A stretch of 64,000 nt of DNA from Neorhodopirellula pilleata (GTDB lineage: Bacteria; Planctomycetota; Planctomycetia; Pirellulales; Pirellulaceae): positions 62,001 through 126,000 of the forward strand of contig NZ_SJPM01000013.1 of NCBI RefSeq assembly GCF_007859915.1. Direction: 5' to 3'. Within the stretch, counting starts at the first letter, position 1; each line of letters starts with the position of its first letter. Positions 1 through 10,110 of this stretch are shown one piece after another. A program made the translations under genes and the position numbers. Below the pieces are notes generated by a model. That model saw nothing but the letters and a program-made list of their open reading frames with translations. It did not search any database and had not been told where the DNA came from.

Positions 1-232
1 CTTGATCGTCGACGATCTGCTCGCGACGGGCGGGACGATCGAGGCATGCTTGCGATTACTCGAAAAGTGCGACGCCAAGATTGTCGGATGTTCGTTCTTG
101 ATTCACCTCGAAGACCTCGGTGGCGAAGCCCGGATGGAGCCGTATGACATTCACGCGGTGTTGAAATACGGCGGTGACGACCGCGAAGCGGAACTGAGCA
201 TCCAGAACCGGCAGCCCGGACCGAGCATCTAG
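1..232 (+). CDS. apt: Adenine phosphoribosyltransferase, 3' end only
   Basis: The reading frame is already open at the left edge, so the 5' part lies outside the window; the stop is TAG at 230-232. The visible 76 residues start with LIVDDLLATGGT, the PRPP-binding signature of type I phosphoribosyltransferases (two acidic residues followed by a small-residue loop). The tail, with GCSFLIHLEDLGG and the HAVLKY segment, matches the C-terminus of Apt. Apt converts adenine and PRPP to AMP and pyrophosphate in cytosolic purine salvage. Another purine phosphoribosyltransferase is possible, but the FLIHLEDLGG segment favours Apt. The TTG at position 2 is inside the protein, not a start. Confidence 0.85.
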   Translation, partial: LIVDDLLATGGTIEACLRLLEKCDAKIVGCSFLIHLEDLGGEARMEPYDIHAVLKYGGDDREAELSIQNRQPGPSI

Positions 233-277
233 GATGGCGTTTGAACTGCGAACCACGTGACTTTGACCTCGTTTCCA

Positions 278-546
278 GGCTCCCGCCCTTTTTATCCTAC
301 ACAAGTCATCATTTATCGCTCCCCTGCCAGCTCGTCTGGCAGGAAGTCGAGGTTGGCAAGCTAGACACAAGCCGCAATTAGCGCAAACCACCGAGTTTCA
401 CTTGTGCTCGCCGCTTCAAGCGGCGAGCACAAGTGAAACTCGGTGGACGGGGAGGGCGTCGGTGTCTAGCTTGCGAACCTTGTTCACCCACGAGACGAGC
501 TCGTGGGGGTCAAAAAGATGTGGCCTATAAAAAGGGCTCCGACCTG
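278..546 (-). repeat. Cloverleaf-like repeat element, copy 1 (inverted relative to copies 2 and 3)
   Basis: This element fills most of the gap between apt and the TPR gene. Imperfect terminal inverted repeats (about 278-300 and 519-540) enclose three structures. Hairpin B is CCTGCCAG/CTGGCAGG with loop CTCGT (323-343). Hairpin A is CCCACGAG/CTCGTGGG with loop ACGAG (487-507). A 19-nt pair with one mismatch (350-368 with 462-480) leads into a perfect 59-nt palindrome at 388-446 centred on 417. The same layout recurs at 52518-52779 and 57595-57865 in the opposite orientation. No transposase is present, so a MITE-like or structured-RNA element is the best description. Small ORFs across it are not genes. 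Confidence 0.85.
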
Positions 547-675
547 AGACCAAAGTCGCAGTCCAATGATGTACGTTTCAATACGATCGGTTGGCCTAGA
601 TCTCTTGTCATCACCTAGTGTCTTTTGGTATCGGCGGTACGGGTCACCGTTCCGTCCTGCCCGAAAGTTACCTGC

Positions 676-3411
676 GTGCCTGATCGACCTGACGTCCAAT
701 CCGATTCGGAAAAACGCCCGCGAGGCGGTCCGTCCTTTGCGATGATCGCGGCAATCTCGACCACGGTCGCGACGTTTATCGGTTTTGCGTATCTGTTCGC
801 CGTATGGGCGGGAAGCTCCGAGATTACGGACGAGGACAAGCTGCGTCTCGCTGCGGCACAGTACGTCGCCGGGAACGTAAAAGTTGCCGGAAACCTGGCC
901 GCTCAAGTTGTCTTGCCGGATGACAAACCGATCGCTTTGGACACCGACGGTCAGCCGACCGGAGAAGCCGAGATCCCCGACGAGGGCGCCGATGCGGAGC
1001 CTGAAGCGATCATCGACGAGGGGCCGGGTGGGGATGACACTGTCGCCGAACCGGCCGAAGCGGCCGACAAACCGGACGGATGGCTGCCTCTACAAAAATT
1101 TCTTGTCGGTGCCGGGCTGTTTCAAGAAGCGATCGAATTGGAGTTGCCGGCTGATCGCCGAGAGCGACTCAAGGAAGCCGTTCCCTATCTTGAGAAAGCC
1201 AACAAGCTAGGGTTTCCTCCGGGGCGTGACGCCGACGGTTATCGAATGCTCGGAATCGCCCATCAAGAACTGGGCGATTACGAAAAGGCAACGCAATATT
1301 TGCAGGAGGCTATCCAGCGCGACCTCACGATGCGAGATGAGCTCAAGCCGCTTCTGGCGATCTCCAGCGCGCGTCGCCCTCGAGAGGACTTGAGCGAAGC
1401 CATCGTAGCGATCGACGAAGTGTTGGCTCAAGAATCACTAGACCGGCAAAAGCGAACCGAGTCCGAGCTATTGAAGATTCAGTGGTTGATACAGTTAAAG
1501 CGTTTCGATCAAGCCGAACGGGTGATCGAGAACGCCAAGACGCGCATCCAACCAGCCGTCGAGGTGCAAGATCGGTGGGCACTCAACGCGGCAGACTCCC
1601 TGTTGCTCGCACATGCCCATCGGGTCGTCGAGGAAGTCTTGTCGGGAATCGAACCGACGCTCGGCGAGGTACTTGCAGCCGGCGTTCCGACGAAAGCGCA
1701 CTTACAGGTAAGTCCATCCCAGCGAACCGAATTGTTGGACCTAATCAAAGACCTCACCGTGATGCAACGCGAAGCCGCGCCGAAACTCGCAGCGCAATCT
1801 CGGATCACTGCCGGGCAAGCGTTACTGTTGGCGGGAGAAACGTCGCTCGCGTTGGCTGAGTTCACCCAGGTTCGACAGCAACGCCCGTTCAGTGAAGAAG
1901 GTCTCGAAGGGGGTCTCTCGGAAATGGAACTGTTGGCCGAAGATTCGCTCGGTGAAGACGTTCTGCAAACGTCTCGCTATCTCGTTCGTGAGATCTCGCA
2001 AAGTCGACATTTGAACTTCACCAACAAACGCGAGTCCGACTTTCAAAGTCGTATCAAGAACGTGCTTGCGCGTCTAAGAGGTGCCGGGGAGTACCAATCA
2101 ACCGTCGAGATCGCCGATGCGGTGACGAGTTTATTCGGCGTTGATGCGGCGTCAACCGAAAAAGCCATCGCGTACCGCGATTGGGGAGATGCGACCTTGA
2201 AAGATGGACGCGGTCCCGGCGGTGAAACATCGCGTGAAGCATTCGAGGTCGCGAGGTCCAAGTATCGAGAAGCCGGGGACGCGTTCTCGATCGCCGCGAA
2301 TGAAGAATTCAATACCGAAAACTACGTCAAAACGCTCTGGTCGGCGATCGACGCATATCAACGAGGTCGGCACTTTTCCAAGAGTATCGTATTGCTGGAA
2401 AAATATCTTCGCTACGAAGATCGAATGCGCCAGCCTCAAGGGCTTGTCGCGCATGGACGTGCCCTTTTGGCCGAGGGGCAACCCGTCGCCGCGATGAAGT
2501 CGTTGCAAACCTGCATCGTCGAATTCGAGCGCGATCCGATGCGATACGAGGCACGACTGCTCGCCGCCCAAGCCGCCGCCGATACGAAAGACAACGAGCA
2601 AGCCAAGACGCTCCTCCTTGAAAATTTAAGTGACGGAAAGTTAACACCTCAAAGTCCGATTTGGAGAGACTCGTTGCATACCCTCGGTGAACTGCTCTAC
2701 GCCGAAAGCGATATGGCAATCATGCAAACCGACGAATTGAAACTAGCCGAAAGAATCGATTCGATGCGCGTCATCGAACCCAAGCTGACCGAGGCACTGC
2801 GCCGCCTCAACGAAGCCGTTGAACGTTACTGGCCGTCGCCCCGCGCTCAAACGAATCGCTACCTTTTCGCCCGAGGCCAACTTCTGGCCGCCCGATTGCC
2901 AGAAGCTGAAATGCAAGTGGATTCATTGCTCGATTCAGCCAAACGTGATTTCCGCCAGAAGAGCAATCGATACCGGCAAGCCGCGCTGGATCAGTTCACC
3001 GCCTTGATTCGATTTCTTGATTCGGAGGAGCGCGACGGCGACCTCAGTGAAAAGCAACAGTCTATCTTGCGAAATTCGTTGCTCGGCCAAGCCGACACAT
3101 TGAAAACCATGCAGCGCTACGTCGAAGCCGCCGACGCGTATCGTGATATGTCATTGCGATACATCAACGAGCCGCCCGCCCTCGAAGCATTGCTGGGCCA
3201 GGCCCGAATGGCGCGTCTACTTGGACGGGACCGCGAAGCCGATCTGTTGCTCGCTCAGGCCGAGGACGTGCTAGAACGGATTCCTGAAACATGGGACAAC
3301 CGATTCGAAGAAATGACCCGGTTCGACCGTGACGGTTGGAAGCGTTACTTGGTGTGGGTGAACAAGCGAAACGATCAAGTTCGCGGCGACAAGGTCAACG
3401 GCAGTATCTAG
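676..3411 (+). CDS. Membrane-anchored tetratricopeptide-repeat protein
   Basis: The predicted product has 911 residues if translation starts at GTG 676 (VPDRPDVQ...); an upstream in-frame TTG at 625 would add 17 residues. A single hydrophobic segment near residues 22-46 is followed by an acidic Pro/Glu/Asp-rich linker (about 80-145). Helical TPR-like repeats fill the rest, for example a segment reading YRMLGIAHQELGDYEKAT. This suggests a type II membrane protein with a long periplasmic scaffold that binds other proteins. No enzymatic domain is visible. The TAG stop (3409-3411) coincides with the left end of the TAGTGCTT repeat element, so the present 3' end may have been set by that insertion. 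The function is unknown. Confidence 0.85.
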   Translation: MPDRPDVQSDSEKRPRGGPSFAMIAAISTTVATFIGFAYLFAVWAGSSEITDEDKLRLAAAQYVAGNVKVAGNLAAQVVLPDDKPIALDTDGQPTGEAEIPDEGADAEPEAIIDEGPGGDDTVAEPAEAADKPDGWLPLQKFLVGAGLFQEAIELELPADRRERLKEAVPYLEKANKLGFPPGRDADGYRMLGIAHQELGDYEKATQYLQEAIQRDLTMRDELKPLLAISSARRPREDLSEAIVAIDEVLAQESLDRQKRTESELLKIQWLIQLKRFDQAERVIENAKTRIQPAVEVQDRWALNAADSLLLAHAHRVVEEVLSGIEPTLGEVLAAGVPTKAHLQVSPSQRTELLDLIKDLTVMQREAAPKLAAQSRITAGQALLLAGETSLALAEFTQVRQQRPFSEEGLEGGLSEMELLAEDSLGEDVLQTSRYLVREISQSRHLNFTNKRESDFQSRIKNVLARLRGAGEYQSTVEIADAVTSLFGVDAASTEKAIAYRDWGDATLKDGRGPGGETSREAFEVARSKYREAGDAFSIAANEEFNTENYVKTLWSAIDAYQRGRHFSKSIVLLEKYLRYEDRMRQPQGLVAHGRALLAEGQPVAAMKSLQTCIVEFERDPMRYEARLLAAQAAADTKDNEQAKTLLLENLSDGKLTPQSPIWRDSLHTLGELLYAESDMAIMQTDELKLAERIDSMRVIEPKLTEALRRLNEAVERYWPSPRAQTNRYLFARGQLLAARLPEAEMQVDSLLDSAKRDFRQKSNRYRQAALDQFTALIRFLDSEERDGDLSEKQQSILRNSLLGQADTLKTMQRYVEAADAYRDMSLRYINEPPALEALLGQARMARLLGRDREADLLLAQAEDVLERIPETWDNRFEEMTRFDRDGWKRYLVWVNKRNDQVRGDKVNGSI

Positions 3412-3528
3412 TGCTTCATCCACAATTGGCTTTAGGGTGTCGGCAACGTGGCTCGACGGTCCTCCGTCGAGAATCACGGTGGGGACCACCGTGCCACGTT
3501 TTAAGCCAACCCTCATTTTAAGCACTAG
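3408..3528. repeat. TAGTGCTT-ended inverted-repeat element, short copy
   Basis: A 9-bp terminal inverted repeat (CTAGTGCTT at 3408-3416, AAGCACTAG at 3520-3528) bounds the element. Inside, CGTGGCTCGACGGTCC and GGGGACCACCGTGCCACG form a broken inverted repeat. The 28-nt stretch 3471-3498 recurs exactly at 49423-49450. The left end supplies the TAG stop of the preceding TPR gene. A longer element with the same end sequence lies at 38106-38581. Confidence 0.6.
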
Positions 3529-3544
3529 GCCGACCCATCATCGT

Positions 3545-4582
3545 TTACGGTCGATTCTGCTCGGCACCCGCTGGACTGACCAACTGCCTTGAGAACTGAA
3601 CGACAGGGGAGCCGTTGCCGCGTCGATCGCAACGAAAGAACTCGCTGACGTATCGCTCGATCTTCTTTGTTTCGACGACTCGAAAACGATCGCCTTTTTG
3701 CAGGACAGGCCGATCCTCTTGCATCTCACCGAACAATTCGCTTCCGGCCGCTTGGCAAGGATACCACGCACCCGATTCGTCGCCGTCGCCATCCACTTCT
3801 AAGTAGAACTCTGGGTAACAGTGACCGGGAATCCATACCATCCTCGCCGGCACACCCGCGTTTCGACACAACGCGACAAACAAACTCGTCATGTCTTCGC
3901 AATCACCTTCGCCCTCTTTCAGCGCGTCCGATGCGTTGCGAATCGGCCCTTCGACGTAACGTACTTTTTTTCGAACGGTATCGTAGATCTGACGCACCCG
4001 GTCCCATGCCAACTGGGGTGCCGTATCGGCCAGTTCTCGAGACAACGCTCGGATGTTTCCATGAGTCGCGTCGATCATCGGACTGTTGCCCATGTAGGCT
4101 CGCATCTCACGCGAAACGCGTTGCGGAATCACGAGCGAACTTGGATCCGCAGGAGCAACGATATCGCGTTTATCAATTCGGATGGTGAAGTTCACGTCGA
4201 GCGATTGATTGGAAGTCACACGAGGAATCGCGAGCACGACCTGCCGCGCCCCACCATCAAGGTCACGCACCTGCAAATGGCTGACTAGGGAATCCACATC
4301 GCGAGTGATGATCTGAACGCTCTGTTCGGGCCAATCCATCGGAATGGGAAACGTCGCCAAGCCGTTGGTAAAGGCAACCGGCGTTCGGATCGACATCCCG
4401 AATTTCCACTCGAACGTTTTCGTATCCGAGTACGACGGAAGATGCGGCTGGGAATCGGCGGTTTGGGTTGCGTCAACCGGTGCATTCGATTGCGACCAAA
4501 CCGAACGGGGCAATTGAGAAGTGGCCAACACGGCTGCAACCGAACGCTGGAGAAACTGCCGTCGAAATAGGGGTGAATTCAT
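3545..4582 (-). CDS. Tat-exported transglutaminase-like cysteine hydrolase
   Basis: Starting at ATG 4582 gives 345 residues opening with MNSPLFRRQFLQRS, a twin-arginine (RRxFL) export signal; the longer frame upstream lacks a signal. A transglutaminase-core fold is indicated by GEGDCEDMTSLFVALC (candidate nucleophile Cys near residue 225), then PARMVWIPGHCYPEFYLEV (candidate His near 251) and an Asp-rich stretch before WYPC. Proteins of this superfamily act as thiol proteases, amidases or transglutaminases; the substrate here cannot be deduced. It converges with the TPR gene across the short repeat element. An inactive structural version is possible, but the Cys-His pair looks intact. Confidence 0.75.
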   Translation of the reverse strand: MNSPLFRRQFLQRSVAAVLATSQLPRSVWSQSNAPVDATQTADSQPHLPSYSDTKTFEWKFGMSIRTPVAFTNGLATFPIPMDWPEQSVQIITRDVDSLVSHLQVRDLDGGARQVVLAIPRVTSNQSLDVNFTIRIDKRDIVAPADPSSLVIPQRVSREMRAYMGNSPMIDATHGNIRALSRELADTAPQLAWDRVRQIYDTVRKKVRYVEGPIRNASDALKEGEGDCEDMTSLFVALCRNAGVPARMVWIPGHCYPEFYLEVDGDGDESGAWYPCQAAGSELFGEMQEDRPVLQKGDRFRVVETKKIERYVSEFFRCDRRGNGSPVVQFSRQLVSPAGAEQNRP

Positions 4583-4899
4583 CGCTTGTTTGCTTAAAAA
4601 AGGAGAGCGAACGCTACCATCATAATTCGATCGGGATGAGTCATCGAGAATTACCGCACCCCGTTCGGCCAATCGACGGTCGTGCTGCAGGTCGTAACGA
4701 CTGCGCGTTGTGTGTCAGTTGAGCTTCCCGATCGGGCGGAACGCCGATCGCTGACCGAGCAACGCAACAACCACGAATCCGTGTGGAAAAGCGACGTTTC
4801 TATAGACATCGCAGCTATTTTCACTTAAACGTTGGATGCAAGAACGATCTTGAACCTGTTACCACTCTCTCGTTTTTCCGGCCGCGACTTGTCCCCTCC

Positions 4900-6210
4900 A
4901 TGAATTCGATAGAGATCTGCCTGACTGATTCGTCGGATAATCATGTTTTGACCAACGCAAACGTATGGTCGCACGATGGTCGTTGGATCTACTACGACGT
5001 TCGTTCCGCAGATCACCGATTCGATGGTGATCGGATCGAGCGAGTCGATCACCAAACGGGAGAAGTCCAGGTTATTTTCCAGGCCCGCGATGATGCGAAG
5101 GTAGGCGTGGTCACGGCCAGCCCCACGGATGATCGAATCGCATTCATCCATGGTCCGTCACGACCGACGAGCGATTGGCGATATTCGGCTTGCCATCGAC
5201 GCGGCATCGTGATGACGCCGGGACAACCCGATTCGGTTTTGAATTTGGACGCCCGCGATCTGGTTCCACCCTTTACTCCGGGTGCGCTGCGTGGCGGTTC
5301 GCACGTGCATGTGTTTTGTGCGGACGGGCGTTCGATCAGTTATACCTACGAAGATCATGTACTCGACGTGGCCGACGACGAACGGTGCGAACGCAATCAA
5401 CGCAACGTTGGCGTATCGATTCCGATCCGACGGATCGCCGTTCCGAAAACCCATCCTCGAAACCACGACGGTGAGTTCTTTAGTTTTCTGGCAACGCGGA
5501 CTCACGATCGGCCGGAACCGGGCAGCGATCAAATCAGCCGCGCCTACGAGGATGCATGGTTGCCATCGACCTATCGGTCGAACGACGATCCCGAATCATC
5601 GGGTGCGTTTGCTTTTATCGGCGATGTCATGACGGTCCAAGGAAAGTCTGTCCCGGAGTTGTTTCTGTGTCAGCTTCCCGCTGATTGCTGCATGGCCGGG
5701 GAAGGTCCGCTCGAGGGCACACCGACGACTCGCCCTCGCCCGCCCAAAGGTACCTTGCAACGTCGCCTCACTCGGACGACGGATCGCGTTTTTCCAGGTC
5801 TTGCTTGCGATGTACGGCATTGGCCGCGCAGTTCGCCCGACGGTCGACAAATCGCGTTCTTGATGCGCGACGATGCCGGTGTCGTGCAGATCTGGCTCAC
5901 TTCACCCGATGGTGAGTCGCTCCGGCAGCTCACCGATGGACAACACGGCATCGCGTCCAGCTTCACGTTTCGCAGCGATGGCCGGGCGATCGCTTGCGTG
6001 ATCAGTAACGCGGTCGGCGAAGTCGATACCCAGACCGGTCAAATCACATCTTTGACCGATCCCGATTGTGAGCATCCGCCTCAGGGCACTGCGGTCGTCT
6101 ATTCGGCCAACGGCGATTATGTTGCTTATACCCGTTCCACCCGTCGGCATTCGAACCAAACGGCTCAAGTCCACGTCGTAGAAACGACCCGCTCATCGCT
6201 CACCGGTTGA
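4900..6210 (+). CDS. DUF3748 family beta-propeller protein
   Basis: ATG 4900 gives MNSIEICLTDSSDNHVLTNA, 436 residues; the frame is open from 4783 but that extension has no signal peptide and looks untranslated. Repeated motifs such as VWSHDGRWIYYDVRS, SSPDGRQIAFLMRDD and FRSDGRAIACVIS are TolB/WD40-like propeller blades. The N-terminal signature matches DUF3748, the family of E. coli YidR. No signal peptide is apparent, so a cytosolic location is likely. The role of the family is not established. It is followed 75 bp later by the oxidoreductase gene on the same strand and may be co-transcribed with it. Confidence 0.75.
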   Translation: MNSIEICLTDSSDNHVLTNANVWSHDGRWIYYDVRSADHRFDGDRIERVDHQTGEVQVIFQARDDAKVGVVTASPTDDRIAFIHGPSRPTSDWRYSACHRRGIVMTPGQPDSVLNLDARDLVPPFTPGALRGGSHVHVFCADGRSISYTYEDHVLDVADDERCERNQRNVGVSIPIRRIAVPKTHPRNHDGEFFSFLATRTHDRPEPGSDQISRAYEDAWLPSTYRSNDDPESSGAFAFIGDVMTVQGKSVPELFLCQLPADCCMAGEGPLEGTPTTRPRPPKGTLQRRLTRTTDRVFPGLACDVRHWPRSSPDGRQIAFLMRDDAGVVQIWLTSPDGESLRQLTDGQHGIASSFTFRSDGRAIACVISNAVGEVDTQTGQITSLTDPDCEHPPQGTAVVYSANGDYVAYTRSTRRHSNQTAQVHVVETTRSSLTG

Positions 6211-6285
6211 TTTCAGTTCAAGTATAATCCTGCTCCGCGATGCGAAATCCGCCATTTTCAACCACCCTTCACCCTGAGGCTTTGA

Positions 6286-7656
6286 ATGTCTTCTCCCCGT
6301 CCCCTGAACCGCCGTCACTTTTTGCGAACCACTTCCGCTGCGGCGGCGACTGGATATTTTGTGGGCTCGAGCAGCCTCACCCGTGGTCAAGAGTCGCCGA
6401 ACGAACGGCCGGTTTTTGCCACGATTGGTTTGCGTAATCAAGGTTGGTCGATTACCAGCAAATCGACCAAATTCGCCGACTTTGCGGCTTTCGCGGATGT
6501 CGACGCCAACGTGCTCGGGGAGAACCTTGAGAAACTCGAAAAGCAAACCGGCAAAAAGGCGGATGGATACAGCGACTACCGCAAGGTTCTCGAGCGAGAC
6601 GATATCGACGCGGTAATGATCGCGACGCCCGATCACTGGCACACGAAAATTTCGGTCGAAGCGATGTTGGCCGGCAAGGACGTCTATTGCGAAAAACCGC
6701 TGACGTTGACGATCGACGAAGGAAAATTGATCGAGCGAGTGGTCAAACAGACCGGCCGAGTATTCCAGGTCGGGACGATGCAGCGTACCGAGAGCGATCA
6801 GCGATTCCTCAAAGCGATCGCGTTGATTCGAGACGGCCGAATTGGTGAGATTGTGAAAGTGACTTGCGGAATCAATGGTGCGACCGGATCGCCGGTGATT
6901 CCGGCCATCGATGTGCCTGAAGGACTCGATTGGGACAAGTGGCTCGGCCCGGCTGCCAAGGTTCCTTATCGCGCGTTGCCTCAAATGCGTGAAGGTTACG
7001 GCGGCGGCGTCCCGCTCTACACGAACTGCCATTACGCATGGCGCAATTGGTACGAGTATTCCGGTGGCCAAATGAATGACTGGGGTGCCCACCACGTCGA
7101 CATCGCGACCTGGGCACTGGGCGCGAGCGATTCGGGACCGAACAAGATTACCCCGGTCAGTTATTCGTTGCCGGTCGAATATGAGAATGGATATCCGACC
7201 GTCGACGATCAATACAATTCGCCGACCAAGTTCGAGATCCATGCCAACATGCCCGGCGACATTCCGTTGGTGATCACCAGCGAAGGCGACAATGGTATTC
7301 TGTTCGAAGGAACGAAGGGGCGATTCTTTGTCAATCGCGGCAAATTGACCGGCAAACCGGTCGAAGACTTAGAGTCCAATCCGTTACCCGAAGGTGCCGT
7401 GGAAGCCGTCTATGGTGGCCCGGTGAGCGAGAATCATACCGCCAACTTTGTTGCCGCCATGGCGTCGCGTGAACAACCCATCTCCGATGTTTGGTCACAC
7501 AACCGCATGCTAGAAATTTGTCACTTGGCCAACATCGCAATCCGTTTAGGACGGGAACTGAACTGGGACCCGACCAAACGCGAAATCGTCGGTGACGAAC
7601 AAGCCAATGCGTTCCTCTCGCGAGAATGTCGCAAAGGCTATGAGATCGACATGTGA
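6286..7656 (+). CDS. Tat-exported Gfo/Idh/MocA family oxidoreductase
   Basis: This is a 456-residue protein with a twin-arginine signal (RRHFLRTTSAAAATG). The N-terminal Rossmann-like half contains MIATPDHWHTKISVEAM and the family motif YCEKPLT. The middle WGAHHVDIATWALG segment and the C-terminal alpha/beta half also match planctomycete Gfo/Idh/MocA proteins. These act as NAD(P)-dependent sugar or inositol dehydrogenases, or glycosidases with bound NAD. Tat export of the folded, cofactor-loaded protein is expected for the planctomycete subgroup. The usual GxGxxG is replaced by GLRNQG. The substrate is unknown. Start ATG 6286 directly precedes the signal. Confidence 0.88.
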   Translation: MSSPRPLNRRHFLRTTSAAAATGYFVGSSSLTRGQESPNERPVFATIGLRNQGWSITSKSTKFADFAAFADVDANVLGENLEKLEKQTGKKADGYSDYRKVLERDDIDAVMIATPDHWHTKISVEAMLAGKDVYCEKPLTLTIDEGKLIERVVKQTGRVFQVGTMQRTESDQRFLKAIALIRDGRIGEIVKVTCGINGATGSPVIPAIDVPEGLDWDKWLGPAAKVPYRALPQMREGYGGGVPLYTNCHYAWRNWYEYSGGQMNDWGAHHVDIATWALGASDSGPNKITPVSYSLPVEYENGYPTVDDQYNSPTKFEIHANMPGDIPLVITSEGDNGILFEGTKGRFFVNRGKLTGKPVEDLESNPLPEGAVEAVYGGPVSENHTANFVAAMASREQPISDVWSHNRMLEICHLANIAIRLGRELNWDPTKREIVGDEQANAFLSRECRKGYEIDM

Positions 7657-7741
7657 GCGTCGGTCAAAAGCCCCCCCTTAACCGTTGAGCGGTTACGCCG
7701 CAAACCTACAAGCCCGACGCGCAACGGTCTGGTGATTGAAT

Positions 7742-7807
7742 CGTTTAACGGCAAGCCGCAGGCGACAGAGTTTGAAAACGCGGGCGCCTGCGGCTTGCCG
7801 TTAAACG
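7742..7807. terminator. Strong perfect hairpin downstream of the oxidoreductase gene
   Basis: Two perfectly complementary 23-nt arms (7742-7764 and 7785-7807) with core GGCAAGCCGCAGGCG are separated by a 20-nt spacer. It sits between two convergent genes (7656 and 7942). There is no clear T-run, so it may be an extragenic palindrome rather than, or as well as, a bidirectional terminator. The remaining intergenic sequence shows nothing else recognisable. Confidence 0.5.
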
Positions 7808-7941
7808 AAAACGCCCAAACGTGCACTCAATCAACACGCCGTCGCGCGGCGGGCTTGTATCAATTGCCTAAAAAAGACACCGAATGCGGCGATAACTGAT
7901 ACAAGGCGAACCGGTGATGTTCGCTTGAACGGCAAAGCTGA

Positions 7942-10110
7942 CTACCGCGTTTCGATCACGAGCGTTTTCTTGACGATCGGCGCGGTGTTGATCGTCGAGA
8001 GGTCGTGGACGTAACGGTCGGCGGTGTGCTTGCCGTGATAACGGGTTCCCGCGACGAAGGACTGATCGCTGCTAAAGACGGTGATGAATTCTTGGCCCGT
8101 GGCAGCTTTGACGGTCAGGGTGCCTTCCTCGGGGAAACGGTGCTCTTGACCGGGCGACAGTTTCGTTCCTGCCGGAACGAGGACGATATTTTCGCCCCGA
8201 GTGCTGGTGCCGATCAATTCAATGAAGATGGGTAGCTTGCCATTGTTCTTGACCAGAATCGCGATCTTGTCGCCCGCGCCGAACAACCGAGTGCCGCGAG
8301 TCGTCGTAAGTGTAATGTCTGGTCCAACGCCCAAGGGAGCGTAGTTACGTCGCGAGATCGCATCGAGCGGCACGACCGGTTTACCGAGCCCAAGTTGGTG
8401 GACGACTTGGTCAAAGTAGTCTTCCCAAGTATCGCGACGGATCGCGCCTTTGCTGGCCAACGGTAGCAAACCCAACGACGTGAACTGGCGACTGCGGAAT
8501 ACTGCCGCCATGTCTTCGGAATCTTCCAAACCGAGTTCACCAGCGACCGTGCCCAACAACAACGGGTCTTCCAAGTACCGACGTGTCACCGGCACCAGTG
8601 GCTCGATCGATTGAGGCCGTCCCAAGACTTTTTCCAAGGCGCCAAGAAAACGATCGGTATCTTTTTTGAGTAGCGCACTGAGTTCGTCCTGTTCGGGATA
8701 CAGTGCGAGCACTTGTTTCTTGTTGAATCCCAAATGTCCGGGCAAGCTCTCGATCGCCGGACGAACGACGTCTTTGAATGGTTTGATTCCTTTGTCATGA
8801 CATCGAACACACGACAATGCGTTGCGAACGACTTTGTCTTCGGCGAATTTATCCGTGACGATCGCCGTCGGCCCGGCATCGAGACGGTTGCCGGCGGCAT
8901 CGGCTAGGTAGTAGCCTTGCAAACCGTTGGGCAAATTGAAAATCATTTCGCCACCGACGCCATGCAAGTCGACCGGGTCGCGGAAGATGTTCTCGCTACC
9001 CACGTTGCTGGAATAGTCGATCGACTTCCAATACGCGCCGTGCGGTGCCGAATAGCGTTCGGCAGCCCGGTTGTTCCGCGAGACGCCCGACAAAATGACC
9101 GCTCCACGATGGATGCGTTCGTGGTGAAGCTCTTCGTCCGCGTCCACCCCGATGATGTCGCGTTCGAGTTCCGAAACCGTGTGGGGCAATCCCATGATGT
9201 CGTGATAGAGTACCGGTTGCAACGCCGTGCTGCAGAACCAATCTGAACGCAGATAGGGAATCTGACGGACCATCTCCGAAGGTTTCAAGAACTCCCGCTC
9301 CAAACGATCGTACGTTTCCGAATCTTCGTATCCGATCCCATAGGGATACTCCAAAAGAATCAGGTCGTACTTATCGAGACTGCTCTTGGTCGCCAAAAAA
9401 CTGTCCGATGCCTTTAGCACATCGGCGTGCCATCCCAACTTGCGTATGTCGACGGCGAACACGGTTGCCGTTTCACCATCGATGATTTCGAGTTCGACGG
9501 GATCACGCTCGTACGTCAGGTGATTGATCGTTTTAGCCAATGCGTCCCGCTGTAGATTCAACTCGTCACGCGTGGCACCACGAGTCAGCAGGTGATTGCA
9601 GCTAAAGTAGCGGATGTATCTCTGGTGATCCGGCTTCTGTTTTCTCTGGTGAGCGAGAATTTGTTTCAAGACGTATTCGACGCCCACCAATCCCGCAAAC
9701 GCATCCTCCTGCTGTTGGACCTCGGGGCGCTGGACATCTTCCGGGAACGCTTTCGCTCCGCCGGCGATCCAACGGCGAATTTTTTCGATTTCCTCGGCGG
9801 GTAAGGCGGGGAGATCTTGAGGCATTCGAACTTCCGGGTCGTCCGTCGTGATGACCCGCATCAACGCCGAACCGTCGGCGTCGCCAGGAGCGACGGTTTT
9901 TGATTTGATGAGGGATTCGACGTCGAGCACATCAAAATCAGTCGACGAGGCTTCCGCACGGTGGCATTCTAAACAACGACTGCGAAGGATCCCCTTCACT
10001 TCGGTGAGCGCGATCGAATCGAGATCGGCCGACGCAACGGTCGCCCAACACGCACTCATGCCGACCCAGCAAAGGCCGCGAATCCAGGTCCGGTAAACGG
10101 TGAAAATCAT
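7942..10110 (-). CDS. Planctomycete-type di-haem cytochrome c protein
   Basis: Translation from ATG 10110 gives 722 residues with a signal peptide (MIFTVYRTWIRG ... ATVASA); the longer frame from 10173 puts 21 non-signal residues in front. The first haem site is RSRCLECHRAEAS near residue 45, inside a planctomycete cytochrome c domain that continues to ADGSALMRVIT and EIEKIRRWIAGGAKAFPED. A second CxxCH, SCVRCHDKGIKPFKD, lies in the second half. This points to a periplasmic or outer-surface redox protein. The long middle has no domain I recognise and the C-terminal part looks beta-rich. The electron partner is unknown. Confidence 0.8.
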   Translation of the reverse strand: MIFTVYRTWIRGLCWVGMSACWATVASADLDSIALTEVKGILRSRCLECHRAEASSTDFDVLDVESLIKSKTVAPGDADGSALMRVITTDDPEVRMPQDLPALPAEEIEKIRRWIAGGAKAFPEDVQRPEVQQQEDAFAGLVGVEYVLKQILAHQRKQKPDHQRYIRYFSCNHLLTRGATRDELNLQRDALAKTINHLTYERDPVELEIIDGETATVFAVDIRKLGWHADVLKASDSFLATKSSLDKYDLILLEYPYGIGYEDSETYDRLEREFLKPSEMVRQIPYLRSDWFCSTALQPVLYHDIMGLPHTVSELERDIIGVDADEELHHERIHRGAVILSGVSRNNRAAERYSAPHGAYWKSIDYSSNVGSENIFRDPVDLHGVGGEMIFNLPNGLQGYYLADAAGNRLDAGPTAIVTDKFAEDKVVRNALSCVRCHDKGIKPFKDVVRPAIESLPGHLGFNKKQVLALYPEQDELSALLKKDTDRFLGALEKVLGRPQSIEPLVPVTRRYLEDPLLLGTVAGELGLEDSEDMAAVFRSRQFTSLGLLPLASKGAIRRDTWEDYFDQVVHQLGLGKPVVPLDAISRRNYAPLGVGPDITLTTTRGTRLFGAGDKIAILVKNNGKLPIFIELIGTSTRGENIVLVPAGTKLSPGQEHRFPEEGTLTVKAATGQEFITVFSSDQSFVAGTRYHGKHTADRYVHDLSTINTAPIVKKTLVIETR

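Noticed and set aside
484..906. 140-codon minus-strand ORF
   Set aside because: It covers the right part of element copy 1 and is antisense to the TPR gene start.
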